From: Asterias amurensis
Lineage: Eukaryota > Echinodermata > Asteroidea > Forcipulatida > Asteriidae
NCBI RefSeq assembly: GCF_032118995.1
Contig: NC_092650.1
Span: 12,832,501 to 12,896,500 of the forward strand
DNA: 64,000 nt
Direction: 5' to 3'
In this document: one piece after another, positions 1-14,000 of the stretch
Position numbering within the stretch: the first letter of the stretch is position 1
How the letters are laid out: every line of letters starts with the position of its first letter
Translations under genes and position numbers: made by a program
Notes under the pieces: model-generated
Told to the model about the DNA's origin: nothing
Database searches by the model: none
What the model saw: only the letters and a program-made list of their open reading frames with translations

Positions 1-306
1 CTGTGAAAAGTTGTGCTCAGTTGGACTTTGCGAGAGAATAATGGAAGAAAAATCGCCCTTGTCGCACAAGTTGTGTGCGTTCAGATGCTTGATTTCAAAA
101 TCTCAAAATATAATTCTGAGGTTTAAAAACCAAATTCAGATGTTTAAGTGCGAAAATACTTCTTTCTGAAAAAAAACGTTACTCGAGAGGGAGCATTTCT
201 CATAATGTGTTTTATACTGTCAATAGCTGTCCATTGATCGTTAACAAATAAGATTTTAATCTAACAATCACTTTGAGTGATAACGGATACTGACCAGTGC
301 CTTTAA
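1..306. mobile_element. family A TTAA hairpin element, cut by window edge
   Basis: Body sequence of family A up to the terminal CCAGTGCCTTTAA. The left end lies outside the window. Confidence 0.75.
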
Positions 307-387
307 GTGTGAACTCTTTAAAGGTTCGGCCCTTATGGTGTGGTGTGTGTATGAGGTAGACTTTGCCCAAAATGAGTCTGCCCCTCT

Positions 388-471
388 GGTCACTGCCGTT
401 ACCCCTCCGGTCACTGCCATTACCCCTCCGGTCACTACGATTACCCCTCCGGTCACTGCCGTTACCCCCTC
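388..471. repeat. 21-bp minisatellite, four units
   Basis: Unit GGTCACTGCCGTTACCCCTC C starts at 388, 409, 430 and 451. Being a multiple of three, it opens frames on both strands that I do not regard as genes. Confidence 0.85.
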
Positions 472-666
472 GTCTCTGTATTATATGGACAACCCACTGG
501 GAGAGAGGTGGCAATATACATATCAGGTTAAACTCTTCAATATATTTCTTTTTTTATTACACAAATGTTGTAATTAATTGTATTTTTAAAATATACTATT
601 TGTTAAAATCTTAATTATTAATGTTACACATAGACTTATACTGCAATTGCATATCAAGAGGTAATA

Positions 667-884
667 GACCCTTCCCATAAAATATGTAAATTTAACATAG
701 CGTGTGGGCACTAACATTTTGGTTGGCAAAATGAGAGAACATCGTGCTGTTTTGTCGCAGCTAATGGCTGTGTGACGCAGACGTGATTGTGCGTCTGCTT
801 AGTGCATGACTCTATGGCGTTTGCCAACCAATAGGATCTGTATGTATGCGTGAATGTAATTAGCATATTTCATGAAAAGGGTCC
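667..884. mobile_element. family I hairpin element
   Basis: Termini GACCCTTCCCATAAAATATG and its inverse CATATTTCATGAAAAGGGTC, with an internal inverted pair around TTGGTTGGCAAA and TTTGCCAACCAA. About 218 bp, noncoding. Confidence 0.65.
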
Positions 885-1394
885 ATTGCATTGACTGTAT
901 AACAAAATAGACACATATATAAAATATAAGGCATGTATTCAAAATATTGCTATCATTTCAGTTAAATATTTGTTTAAAGGAAACAAATTATAAAATGTGT
1001 CACTACATTTTCTCTCTTTATTTAGTGTCTATGGCATAAAAACTACATTTCAGGTAAAAATTCAAAAATATTTAATCACTTTCCTACATTATGATTGCAG
1101 ATGGAATTGGATGTAATAAGGCATCGTTCAGAATGTCCCCATCCATAACATAAACTCATTATAACTCTTCAATATGAAAGGTAAAAAGTTCCATTGAAAA
1201 TATGCTTAATCTTTTATAGCATCGTCCTCTTTGTTTATGATATTAATATGGAAAGATTGGAAACGCTTTATTCAGCATGTAAAACACTACTATCTGGGTG
1301 CATTGCTTTAAATTCATTTCGACTGCCCTCGACCTCTTCAAAAACTCCCAGGGAAATTATTGGCAATGCTGTATTGCGGATTCCCAATCTTTAG
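885..1394. other. AT-rich stretch, nothing recognised
   Basis: No gene or repeat recognised. A minus-strand AATAAA at about 1272-1267 could serve as an ADA polyadenylation signal if the transcript reads through family H. Confidence 0.3.
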
Positions 1395-1764
1395 ATACAG
1401 ATACAAAGGATTTGGGTACTTTTTCAAAATGTCCATAGATTTACATTAAACTTACCGGGTTTGAAGATAATGATAGTGGAAAGCTTCCCTTCAAATATTA
1501 CTTACTGAGGTGCTGTAGTTTTTGAGAAATGAGTAAAACAATGTCATGAAAATACGTTTGTAAATGATTAAAATAGTTTTTGTCTCATGAGACGAAAATT
1601 ATTTTCCTGACATTGTTTTACTCATTTCCCCAAAACTACAGCACCTCAGCACAGAGTATTTTCAGGGAAGCTTTCTACTATCATTATCTTCAAACTGTGT
1701 AAGTTTAGTGTAAATCTGTGGACATTGTGCTTTTTGTCCTACAAAAGTTACATAGACCCTTTAA
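1395..1764. mobile_element. family H hairpin element downstream of ADA
   Basis: Long imperfect arms: TTGAAGATAATGATAGTGGA and ACTGAGGTGCTGTAG on the left reappear inverted on the right, around a TCTCATGAGA centre. The right end is ACCCTTTAAG. It lies 79 bp past the ADA stop, so it may form part of the 3' UTR. Confidence 0.75.
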
Positions 1765-1842
1765 GAGATATTACAGAAGCTAAATCTCATAACTGACTCA
1801 AGTTACCATCCATGTTGATTGATCCTGTTACATGTACATGTT

Positions 1843-1962
1843 CTAGGCTTGATGCAGCAAGGTGAGATTAACATTATTATCTTTGAATGTCGCTATCAGC
1901 TCCTGGATCAATGCTTGTTTCTCTGCCTCAGGTAGAAAGCATGATTGTGCAGCATTTAGTGT
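1843..1962 (-). CDS. ADA: ADA exon 9 (terminal)
   Basis: Encodes [17 protein letters not shown], matching INAAKSSFLPEDEKREL of human ADA, and ends at TAG (1845-1843). The C-terminal tail is poorly conserved, as is usual for the family. Confidence 0.94.
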   Translation of the reverse strand, partial: TLNAAQSCFLPEAEKQALIQELIATFKDNNVNLTLLHQA

Positions 1963-4900
1963 CTGTATACAAATACATAGGAAGTGATAAGGAATCAAAT
2001 TAAGTAGTCAGAGTTACATTCCTTAAAGGGAAGGTACACGTTTGGTAATTGTAAAAGACCAGTCTTCTCACTTGGTGTATCCCAACATATAAGCATAAAA
2101 TAACAAGCCTGTGAAAATTTGAGCTCAATTGGTCTTCAAAGTTGTGAGAAAATGATGAAAGACAAAACACCCTTGTTGGACGAATTTGTGTGCTTTCAGA
2201 TAGGAATAAAAGACTTCTAGCTAGAAGTCTTTTATTATTTTAGTGAGAAATTACCTCTTTCTCAAAAAACTACTTTACTTTAGAGGGAGTCGTTTCCCAC
2301 AATGTTCTTTACTATCAAGAGCTCTCCAATGCTCATTACCAAGTCAGTGTACAAATTACTAACCACTTGTGCAGCTTGCTCATCATTGACTCCAAAGTAT
2401 TCCTTAGCGATCTTGAACTCATCATTAATGGTGTTACCAAAGATTGTCGGATCATCAGTGTTAAGAGAAAAGTTCATTCCATCTTTGACGAACCTGGTAA
2501 AAATGTTAACCATTAAGGCCAAGTCAAACTGCAGCGATAATGATAACGATAATGATGCAAAGAGAACACATTCTATTGGTTGAATGGCTCCAGGCAGAAC
2601 ACGCACACGCCCATTCAACCAATAAAATGTGTTCTCTTTGCATCGTGATCGTTTTCATTATCGCTGCAGTGTGACTCGGCCTTTACATACAGCACTTGTT
2701 AGGATCCGACTGCTTGTTTGCATATTATAACAGATTAAGGCTCATGAAAGGTTTGTCAATTCAGATATTATTTGGTCTGTACTGACAAAAACCAAACTGT
2801 CCCTTGACACTATGATAACATTCTAAACAATAGCATACAAATATAATAAACACTGGTAAAACAAATTTTAAAATACAACCCAGTACAAACAAAAACCTAA
2901 ATACAAGATGACATTTGCAGTTGGCGATGGGCTGGTTCACTGGATGCTACGTGGCTAGACTCATGTAGCCAAGAGGCTACATGTAGGTACTTTAAGCTGT
3001 GGCACAGTTTGGGTTCACAAAGTGAAATAATAATACATGCAAGTCATGTGACAACAAAGTGGCATAAACTCAACCAATTCCAAGACAAAATGCTTGTCTG
3101 AGGTATTATAGTTAACATTTTATTCAAAAACAGTTTTCTTCAAAATTGTTTGTGCGTACATGTTTATTAAACTTAATGTTTCAAGAGTTTTTCTTACCTG
3201 ATGCAGGGATGCTTGGTGAAATCTGGATCACATGCTCCTGTGAAGATGCTAGATGTTGGGCAAACCTCTAAATGAATGTTCTTGTCTTTCAACATCTACA
3301 ACCAATAAAAGAGAGGTTATTTTAGCTACACATGATTGGGCCATGTACAACAATTTGTGTTAACTTTACAGTGTACCAACTCTAGGTAGCTGGTCACACA
3401 TAAACTCCACAAAATGCAAAGCATGAAGATGGACACCAAAGTAAAGTATGATATTGTTAATTGTGAGAGCTTTTATTTTTGCTTTAAAATTACAAACTCA
3501 TATAATCATAGTTAAGATATCAGGTACAATGTGAAACCCGAGTCCCCCAAAGATGCAGCCCTTTAATATGCATAAAAAAATTCTGAAAATATTGGTGAAT
3601 GTTTTTTTTTTTTTTCTTTCTTTTAAAAAAAAATTACAAGTGTCGATTTCACGGAAGTGCTTGTTAAACAGAACATATTGCTTAACAATTTGTTGCTAAG
3701 CAAAAAATAAGCACTCACGATCTGTATGTGTGATCTGGAAGTTTGGCTGGTAAACTTGTTCTGGTAAGCATCATTTTGTTGTGCTTAGCTGCTTTTTGTG
3801 CCTAAATGGCTGTTTGAAATTGGGCCCCGGCCATCAAGATCCCAAACCTGTATCCCAGCTCACATAAAGGACAATACTGCACTTCAGGACAAAAACATCT
3901 AGTTATCCAAAATTGATCTGACTTTAGATACATCTGATAACTGCTCATAAAATTTTCCATAATATAATAGTCACATCTTAAAGGCACTGGACACTTTTGG
4001 TAATTGTCAAAGACCAGTCTTCTCACTTGGTGTATCTCAACATGTGAATAAAAAAACAAACCTGTGAAAATTGGAACCTAATTGATCTTCGAAGTTGCGA
4101 GAGAAAAGGCCCCAATGGAAGAAAAAACACCCTTGTCGCACAAGTTGTTTGCTTTCAGACGCTTGAATTCGAGACCTCAGCTAAGGTCTCGAATTTAATT
4201 CAAATATTTTAGTGAGAAATTACTTCTTTCTCAAAAACTACATTACTTAAGATAGAGCTGTTTTCTCACAATGTTTTACAACATACACAGCTCTCCATTG
4301 CTTGTTTATACCAAGTAAGTTTTTATGCACACATTTATTTTGAGTAATTACCAATAATGTCCAGTGCCTTAAAGAGAAAAACTTGATCTTAGTGTAAGGA
4401 TTCACCAAATGCCCCCTCATTGTTGAAACTTCTAAAAGTTTACTTTTAGGATTGTCGCGTGACGATCTCTCTCTTTTTTTTCTCTTTTTTTTTTTCCTCT
4501 TCTTTTTTTTGCGTCGTAGACAGGATACAAACTTGTGCGGGGAAACCCCACTGATTGTATTTTAGCGAATGCTCGTCCTTTATTCATTAGAGGACTGGTC
4601 CTTCCCCTGTCTCTACATTAGTATTTATCTTTCCAAGTAGCTGTAGCTCATCCTAATTGCACAGGTAATGACGACATCATACATTCACTAACAAACTGCC
4701 TGTGTGACTTCCAAACATGGATGCAAGACAATTTCCTGAAACTAAACACTCACAAAACAAAACTCATAATAATTTCCTCTCCTCACCTTCAACACAAAAT
4801 CTCCATCCCACACGTTCAAATTGGTGATGTCCAGGTTACACCAAGCACAGACGTGCGTAATCTCGGTGTCATATTCGACCAGTGTATGACCCTTGAGAAG

Positions 4901-7900
4901 CACGTCTGTCGTGTCTGCCAAATATCTTACATGCACCTTAGACGCATTGCCAAAATCAGACACCTTTTGTCTAAGCAGGCGGCAGAGCAGCTCATACACG
5001 CATTCATCACATCCAGACTTGACTTTTGTAACAGCCTTCTTACCGGTCTTCCTCAGAGCACACTTAATCGTCTCCAGTCAGTACAGAATGCTGCAGCACG
5101 TCTCCTAACTGGTACTAGAAAGTTCGATCACATCACCCCCATACTCTATAAACTACACTGGCTACCTGTCAATCAGCGAATTCAATTCAAAATCATCATA
5201 CTCACATTCAAGGCACTACATGGTTCAGCTCCACCCTACATACACGATCTCTTGACACCCCGTACAACTAGACCAGGTCTAAGATCTATCAGAAATACGC
5301 TCCATGTTCCCCGAACTCGACTGGTCAGTTATGGGGACAGGGCTTACTCCAACATAGCACCAAGACTCTGGAACTCACTTCCGGATTACCTCAGACAAAT
5401 ACACAACATCACTCTCTTCCAGCAGAAACTCAAAACACACTTATTCTTGCTTGCTTTCCAACATCTTGACAAAACTTGACCGGCGCCTTTGAATGTTTCT
5501 CCTTTTCAGTAAAGTGCGCCTTATAAATGCTGTAGTTTATTATAAGGTGTGGAACGGTCTACCACATTCTATCAGAGCCATCCAGACAATAGAAACCTTC
5601 AAATCAACCCTGAAGACCCATCTTTTTCAAAGACATTTCAGTAACACTCACTAGACATTGGAATTTGTTCTAGTTTTTTTCACAGCTGGAGAACAACCAA
5701 GGGGGAATATTTTTATTGGAGCAAGCGCCATGAGCACTTTTTGTGGATACCGGCGCTATAGAAGACGTCATTAACATCATTGGAAGTGTCGTGGCCGAGC
5801 GATTAAGATCACCGAATTCAAACTCTGGTGTTTCTGATCAGCAGAGTGTGGGTTCGAATCCCAAGCCGTGGCACTTGTGTCCTTAAGCAAGACAATTAAC
5901 CATTGCTTCGTCCTTCGGATGGGACGTAAAGCCGTTGGTCCCATGTGTTGTGTAACGCATGTAAAAGAATCCAGTGCACTTATCGAAAAGAGAAGGGGTT
6001 CGCCCCGGTGTTCCTGGCTGTGGCTGCTGTATGCACCGTAGCACCTTGTAAACCATTATAAGGTGCTAACTAATATTGGGTCTCAAAATTCATCACTGCA
6101 ATAACCTCTCTTTCTGAAAGTTTTTATATACTCAGCGCCTTGAGTACCTTGTTTGGTAGATACGTGCGCTATATAAGACTTCGTTATTAGCTGTTCCGAA
6201 CTTTAGTCGGAACAGCTATTGAAATCGTCAAGATTTTTATTTGTTATTATTATTATTATTTGTTTCCGTCAAAAGCCCATAGGTTTAACCAGGGCATTTT
6301 GTTAAAGCCAAAAATCATACTTGGCTTAGTATAAAAGAGTCAGACCCTATATCATATTAAAGCTTAGGTCTTGAAGTTTCAGTTAAATGTAATTTGCATA
6401 AATTAAATAATTAATTAACTAAGTTATAACGACATGAATATTTAATTAGCCAATCTTTAGACTGCCATATCTCACAAACTATTCGTCCGATCGCAATTTT
6501 TTTTTCAATTTTGTACTTTTTGGGTACTGTATAACTATTCCATGGCCTTAAAATCCGGACGACGTCACCATGACGTCATGTATTGCACGTTTTGTGTCTG
6601 TGCACAAACACAATGGCTCTTCAAATGTCAACATTTAAATGGTCAAAAACTAAATAACTTCAGAAACATTTATCTGTTTGTTTTCTAAATTTGATATTTT
6701 GTGTCAAAAAATATACTGATTCTAAAAATAATGGTTTCCGTTCATTAAAACCAATCAAGGGACGTCTATCATTAACGAATAAATTAAAATCTTGCCGTCA
6801 TGGGTACAACGTAGTACTTCTGGATGTAGTCACTAAACTGCGTGCAGTCGCTTCATGTGGCTGTACAATGTCTCTATGGGTGGTTGCAATACAGTGTGGA
6901 CCTGTTTGCATTGAGGACTTACTTGAGGGGAGTCTACCACGCTGTCCTGATGTTGGCATCATTGTATTGTTTTTTCTAACCGTGTTCTGGACACACTCCG
7001 TTGGATTTGTACACAACCAATAGGCATACATTGGAATCCTACGATGGTTCAGGGTATTCGTTAAAACGAATGTACGTTCTAATAGGTTTTTTTGTAAAAG
7101 GCATTGGATTGGGGTAAGTTACACATCAACGTGTACCTTATGAAATTTGTTAGTCCGAAAAACACAATTTTAAAACTGTGACGTCATCACGTGATAATTT
7201 ATGATAATTAGAAGCTTTAATGAGTTTTTCTTTGCAGCACTATATCTCAAGAAGTGAACGGCCGATTTCAAAGTTTTTTTCAGTAATATACTCCTGAGGC
7301 ATGATAGATTTGCATTGGGTAACCGTGACCCCGATTTGACCTCTACTTCCGGGTCAACCGGAAGTGGGACCATATCTCAAGAATTACACAACCGATTTAT
7401 TTTTTTTCTTCAGTTAAAGACTGCTTAGGCATTAAATTTTGTTTAGGAAAATTCGTGACCCCATTTTGACCTCTTCTTCCGGGTCAACCGGAAGTGGGAC
7501 CATATCTCAAGAACTACACAACCTATTTTCAAACTTTTTTCAGTTATAGACTCCTTAGGCATTAAATATTAACTTTGAAAACCATGACCCCCAAGTTGAC
7601 CTTTTCTTCCGGGTCAACCGAAAGTGGGACCATATCTTAAGAACTACACAACCGATTTTCAATCTTTTTCAGTTTTAGACTCTTTAGGCATTCAAAATCG
7701 AACTTGATTTACCGTGACCCAGTACAGGTGTATTGACCTTTACTTCCCGTAAGTTGGATCATATCTCAAGAACTACACAACCGATTTTTTAACATTAATT
7801 AAATTTATTTCAAATAATGACCATGATGCCATGTTGACCTTTAATTCTAATTTAAAAGCTTATTTCGATTCAGTATGAGATAAAAGACAAGGTAATCACA

Positions 7901-7996
7901 TTTCATAAAGCTGTTATGTGTGGGTTTTATTAAAGCATAGAATACTTTTCTTAACAAAACATTCTGGAACAGCTTTGTGATTGTTCACAATCTCTA

Positions 7997-8029
<33 letters not shown>

Positions 8030-11000
8030 TATTTATCTACCTGATAAATTTCTTTGTCTTTCAGGCTGTTATACCCATGTCCAATCCTCTCTGCTTTAAG
8101 TAAGTCAACAGCTTCCTTGACGTGTTTAACGGGACCAGATTCTCCAGCATGTACAGTTCGATGAATACCACATCGTTCTGCTTCCTAATTGTACCAATCA
8201 TACTCAAAATTACTTCAATTAATTGCCAAACCTTTTGACGTAAATGTTGCCACCTTAAAGCTTCCCAAATTCTATTAATTTTGTTTGCACAACTCCTCTG
8301 CACAACAAACCCCTGCCCGGAACTGGTTCCTTTAGTACCATACTTAAAGACACTGGACACTATTGGTAATTGTCAAAGACCAGTCTTCCCACTTGGTGTA
8401 TCTCAACATATGCATAAAATAACAAAGCTCTGAAAATTTTAGCTTGATTGGTCATCGGAGTTGAAAGATAACTATGAAAGAAAAAAACACCCTTGCCACA
8501 CAAAGTTGTGCGCTATCAGATGCTTGATTTCAAGACCTCAAATTCTAAACTTAAGGTCTCAAACTCAAATTCGTGGAAAATTACTTCTTTCTCAAAAACT
8601 CTGTCACTGCAGAGGGAGCTGTTTCCCACAATGTTTTATAATACCAACCTCTCCCCATTACTCGACACCACGAAAGGTTTTATGATAATAATTTTTGAGT
8701 AACTTTGAGTAATTACCAATAGTGTCCGCTGCCTTTAATACAATTGTAAGGTCCAATTCTTTATTTTGTGTTAATTTGAGTCCTTATCGTTTATTATTAT
8801 TATTATTATTATTATTTATTTGACCTCAACAAATACAAGTACATCAAAAAGCACAGCAAAAGTTAAACGAAAAGCAACGAACCAATCAAAATAATAACGA
8901 AAACAATAAATATACAAGCAAAAAGCACACAATAAATATAAAAATATAAAAATAAAAAACCCAGAACAGAACATGACAGGAGGGCAACTTATTGTCAACT
9001 GCGTGTCTCCAACGGTGCAAAGATACTTTTGAATGCTGTCTTGAGGAATATGAATGAAGTAAACTATACACAAACTTGTAATGCATACAACTGAAAAGGT
9101 TAAGAACTCTTCAAGCGCAACATATTACACTCATGAGATGCATTAAACTCTGTTGCTTTCAAAACACATTTGAGCAGAGTTTGACATCTAGAACTTTCTC
9201 TTTCACATAAGCAGAACAAAAGTTATATTTCGTCTTTTTATATGAGTTATATTTCGTCTTTTTTAATGAAATATTTGACATTTTGCAAGCAATGTACATG
9301 TATGTTTCTGGAATTAAGGGCATCCGTTATCTCAACTAAACATGCAAAATAAAGAAGCTAATTTGGGGTCAGTTAATTGTCTTGAGATGTTGACAAACTT
9401 TACCTGGAAGACTCTGATGATTTCAGGGTCAAGTGGGAGTTCTTCTTCACCTCCTATATCAATACCTACAGCAAAGTTGCTGAATTCCTTGCACAATTGA
9501 AGACACTCAGCAGCCCATGCTGGAAAACAAAGATTTAAAACTTGTCACAAAACTATAGTCGCATAAGAATTGTACATCTTGTTGCCTCTTTTTGAGTCTC
9601 TATCTAATGACATTGGGGTCAAGGCACAATTTCATGGCTCTGCTTACCGTCTAATGCTCATACCATACAGCCTATAGAGTCATGGTATTTAGAGAGCGCT
9701 GTAAGCGCAGAATTTTGTGGTTAGCAGAGCAAGGAATTAGGACCAAGTCTCAATCTATAGACCATGTGAACTCTGGTTACAATAAGTGTGACCTTTGTAC
9801 ATTCTTTGAGTGATCTGGCAGGCAAGATACTACACTAGTCATATTATGGGAAAGTTGAAATTTTGTGTTATAACTTTCACATAAATCTAAGAGTTATGAA
9901 AGAAAATGCTGGACAAGTTTTGAGATGTGCCCCTTTTCATCATACCAATAGTAGATAAAAATTGGACAGTGCAATCTCCATAAAATAAAATATAAGATTT
10001 CATGTTTTCTTCCAATAGGCTGTGTACAAATCGTGCCTGCAGGAAGTCCATGCTCTTTGGCTCTTTTGTAAACATTTGATGTCACAGGTCCGACTTCTAT
10101 ACTACCTTAAAGGCAGTGGACACTATTGGTAATGTTCAAAGACTAGCCTTCACAGTTGGTGTACATGTATCTCAACATATGCATAAAATAACAAACACGC
10201 AAATATTTGAGCTCAATCGGACACCGAAGTTGCGAGATAATAATGAAAGAAAAATAACCCTAGTCACACGAAGTTGTGTGCGTTTAGATGGTTGATTTCG
10301 ATACCTTAAGTTCTAAACTTGCTCGTCTCGAAATCAAATTCGTGGAAAATTACTTCTTTCTCGAAAACTATGGCACTTCAGCAGGAGCCATTTCTCACAA
10401 TATTTTATACCATCAACTTCTCCCCATTACTTGTCACCAAGAAAGGTTTTATGCAAATAATTACTTGGAGTAATTACCAATAGTGTCCACTGCCTTTAAA
10501 CTCTGGCAACATTGTGGCAAGCCCTGCAACGATTGTATTGAATCATGGCGTGTTGTATGGCAGATGGTTTAGTGTATCGTACTCTACTCATATTCTGGTA
10601 GTTATGCTATCAGGATGTGGGTTTGAATTACGGGCATGACACTTCTGTCCTTGAGCATAATAGAGCAACCTTGAGCATGTTGAGCAACACACTCAACTAC
10701 ATGTACAACTGCTTGTACTTGTGATGGCAGCTAAATAATAATAATAATAATAATAACAAATTCTTATATAGCGCATTTCACAATAAACCGTATCAATGCG
10801 CTTTACATTTGGTCCCCTGGTCATTGGGCCAATAAACATCTCTTTAATCTTTCTCAGCTCCTATTAGGGAGTATACAGCCGCGAGCTGCTGTGGCGCTCC
10901 GAAAGCTTCTTCATTCACAATATCACCCTCTTCCCTCGCAGGTACCCATTTATACCCCTGGGTGATGAAGAGAAGCAATTATAGTAAAGTATCTTGCTCA

Positions 11001-14000
11001 AGGACACAAGTGTCACGACCGGGATTTGAACCCACACTCCGGTGACTGCACCAGAACTTGAATTTGATGCTCTTAACCCCTCGGCCGCGACACTCTAGAG
11101 ATGGTTCATGCATTGATTTAGCTACATACTTGGCAGCACGGCAGGCTGTATACTCCCATGGAGCTGAGATGGTTTAAGGAATGAAATAAGTGGCCCAGTA
11201 ACCGGGGGCCGATTTTAGAAAGCAATAAAATCCATCGCAAGACAAATTGTCTGTATCACCATAGTGATTTGTGTTGTTACATCACACTTTTACTAAGCAA
11301 CTTCGATTGAGTTGCAGTTAAGATTGGATCAATCTTAGCTCTTTGTGAAATCGGCCCCTGTGGTAATAATGTTGGAGCACCATGATTGTCAGCTTGAGAC
11401 AAATTTTATCACTATTACGCATTATTACTACCAAAAAATAACTAATATTTTTGTTTTATTCATGGATTCCTTATACACTGCTTCTAGTCTCACTGTCTCA
11501 CAAAACCAAGGTTTCCATGATGAAAAAACACCTCCCCATATCCTAATTTACTTCTTTACTCATATCAAGGAGTCTTGGATATTTTTCAAACTTACAGGGT
11601 TCTTGTTTGACCATACACAAAATAAGTCTAGTCTTGATCTTGAAGTCTCTCTGTCCAGCCTCGATACCTTCCACAACACACTGCATCACCTCCCGTATTG
11701 TCAGTGTGTTCTTCATTTTCAAATTCAGCCATGATGCGCCACAGTTAGCCAGAATGTGCGGGCTAAAGCGCGCCTCTAAGTAGACAACTCCTTCTTTAGC
11801 TTTGTCTTCACACAACTCATAAGAAATTCTACGAATTGCCTCCTTGTCAGCTCTGCAGAAAAAAAAACATTTTTACTTTCAGGTTTAAACAGTTGACCAC
11901 AAAAGTATCTATTTCAGGAATTCAGTAAATGTGCTAGTTACATGTATGCATAGGGGGCCTAATGTATAAGTGTTCGGTGTTTTATGGGTTTGTATTTATT
12001 AATGAAGCTCTAAAGTAATAAATAGTTTTGTACCCCCATTTTAGATAAAGTTGCCATGTTCCATTTACTATAACTAGACTGTGTCTATCTGTTCCAGTTT
12101 ACAATGTGAAACACAATTTGTTTGTATTAATGGACCTTATTCCATCTTTCCCTTTTCCCTGTAAAGTAGTGTTTATAAATTGTGCTCCAAGACGTCAATA
12201 TGAATCAGCAGTAAGCATCGATGACTAAAGACCAAAAGCAACAACAACCATGTCGATGGCAATCAACTGTGGAAGCCAATATGTACTTTTACAAAGTATC
12301 TTTTTCAAAGAGGAAGTTAGTGTTTATTGTGTTTGCAAAACACAGGCCACGGAGGCTACTTTCAGTTTTGCTTTAAAGGCATGGACACTATTGGTAATAA
12401 CTCAAAATAATTGTTAGCATAAAATTTTACTTGATAATGAGCAATAGCATAAAACATTGTGAGAAGCGGCTCCGTTTGAAGTGGAACATGAATAGTTTTT
12501 GAGAAAGAGTTAATTTTTCACCCAAATAATAAAAGACTTCAGCTGGCAAAGCCTTTTATTGTGCATCTTAAGACATAGGGTTGTTTTTTCTTTCATTTCT
12601 CTTTTTGCAACATCAATGACCAATCGAGCCAAATTTTCACAGGTTTGTTATTTTATTCATTATGTTAGAAAACATCAAGAGAGAATACTGGTCATTGACA
12701 ATTACCAAATGTGTCAATGCCTTAAAACAAAGTACTTTTGTGTCACTTGGCTTCCACAATCTGAGCCAGACCTCAAGCCATATCCAAGTCAAAGACAGAT
12801 AAAACCTCAGGTTGCTGTTACTGCTTCAATTGAAGAGGGTTTCCAACAATATCCAGTTTGTGGTGCAAAGAAAATGGTGGAAAATACTTACAAGTCTCTA
12901 ACCTCACAAGAAAAATGGTGTAATATATATATGCAAATGAAGTTTGCAATTATTTTTGCCCTTCCAGTGCAAAATTTCTGTCAACATCCCAAAACATCCA
13001 AGGATGTAATAATTTTAATACATTGGTCTGTGCACTTCTGCACAGGAGCTTTTGGGGTTTATATTACTCCTGTCTTACAATAATATTCAGATAAAACACA
13101 ATTGGAAAGTCTTCAGTTTAGGTTGGAGACTTGTAATTTTCTTTTCACTTTCATGAAGCATTCATTGGAAAATGATTACAATACGAAAATGAAATAGACT
13201 GTTAAAGGCATGGACACTATTGGTAATTACTCAAAATAATTATTAGCATAAAACCTTTCTTGGTGACGAGTAATGGGAGAGGTTGATGGTATAAAACATT
13301 GTGAGAAACGGCTCCCTCTGAAGTGACGTATTTTTCCACAAATTTGATTTCGAGACCTCAGATTTAGAATCTTAGGTCCCGATTTCAAGCATCTGAAAGC
13401 ACACAACTTGACGTGACAAGGTGTTTTTTCTTTCATTATTTATATCTTTTGAGCTCAAATTTTCAGAGGGTTGTTATTTTATGCATATTCTGAGATACAC
13501 CAAGTGAGAAGACTGGTCTTTGACAATTACCAATTGTGTCCACTGTCTTTAAACATTTCACAGAGACTTACATCAAGACAGGCATAAAGATGTTAAATGC
13601 TTGCAGGAATTTGAAGAGACTCCCCATCTCAAAATTTCTGATGTTGCTAGCCAACTCCTCAGCACTGCTCCCTGGCATATCAACACCACTTTTCCTGAAA
13701 AGCAAACGCATCAATATCATCCAAACGCTGTCAATGTAACTCACTACTTCGTAAAAGAAGCAGCTTGTAAAAAAAACAGGAAATGACAAAGCATCTAAGC
13801 CTGTACACGACTTTGTAAGCTGTACAGTGTTTCCAGTTGTCTCTGATTCCAGAACTTAATTATATTTTAGAAAGAAAAAAAATAGCTAATTAGCTCAAAC
13901 ATGTGTGTGTCTTGATTAAACAGAAATTGCTCAGAAACTGTAATCCATACACCTCAGCATACATGTCCACCAGACTGTGTTCTAATGAGCTCACGATGCT

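Noticed and set aside
2280..2618. 112-codon minus-strand frame as a stand-alone gene
   Set aside because: Only its central part is the ADA exon 8; the ends are hairpin element J and family B sequence.
5785..5872. tRNA-Leu or tRNA-Ser gene
   Set aside because: A and B boxes are present but there is no paired acceptor stem, and a 300-bp SINE body with a LINE-like tail follows.
6691..7023. 110-codon plus-strand frame
   Set aside because: No recognisable domain, repeat-rich surroundings, no splice context.
8061..8360. 99-codon minus-strand frame over ADA exon 6
   Set aside because: Wrong frame; the true exon frame gives the conserved TVHAGE and GHGY motifs.
12559..13083. 174-codon plus-strand frame
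   Set aside because: Its first third lies in a TTAA element. No domain, antisense to ADA, inside an ADA intron.
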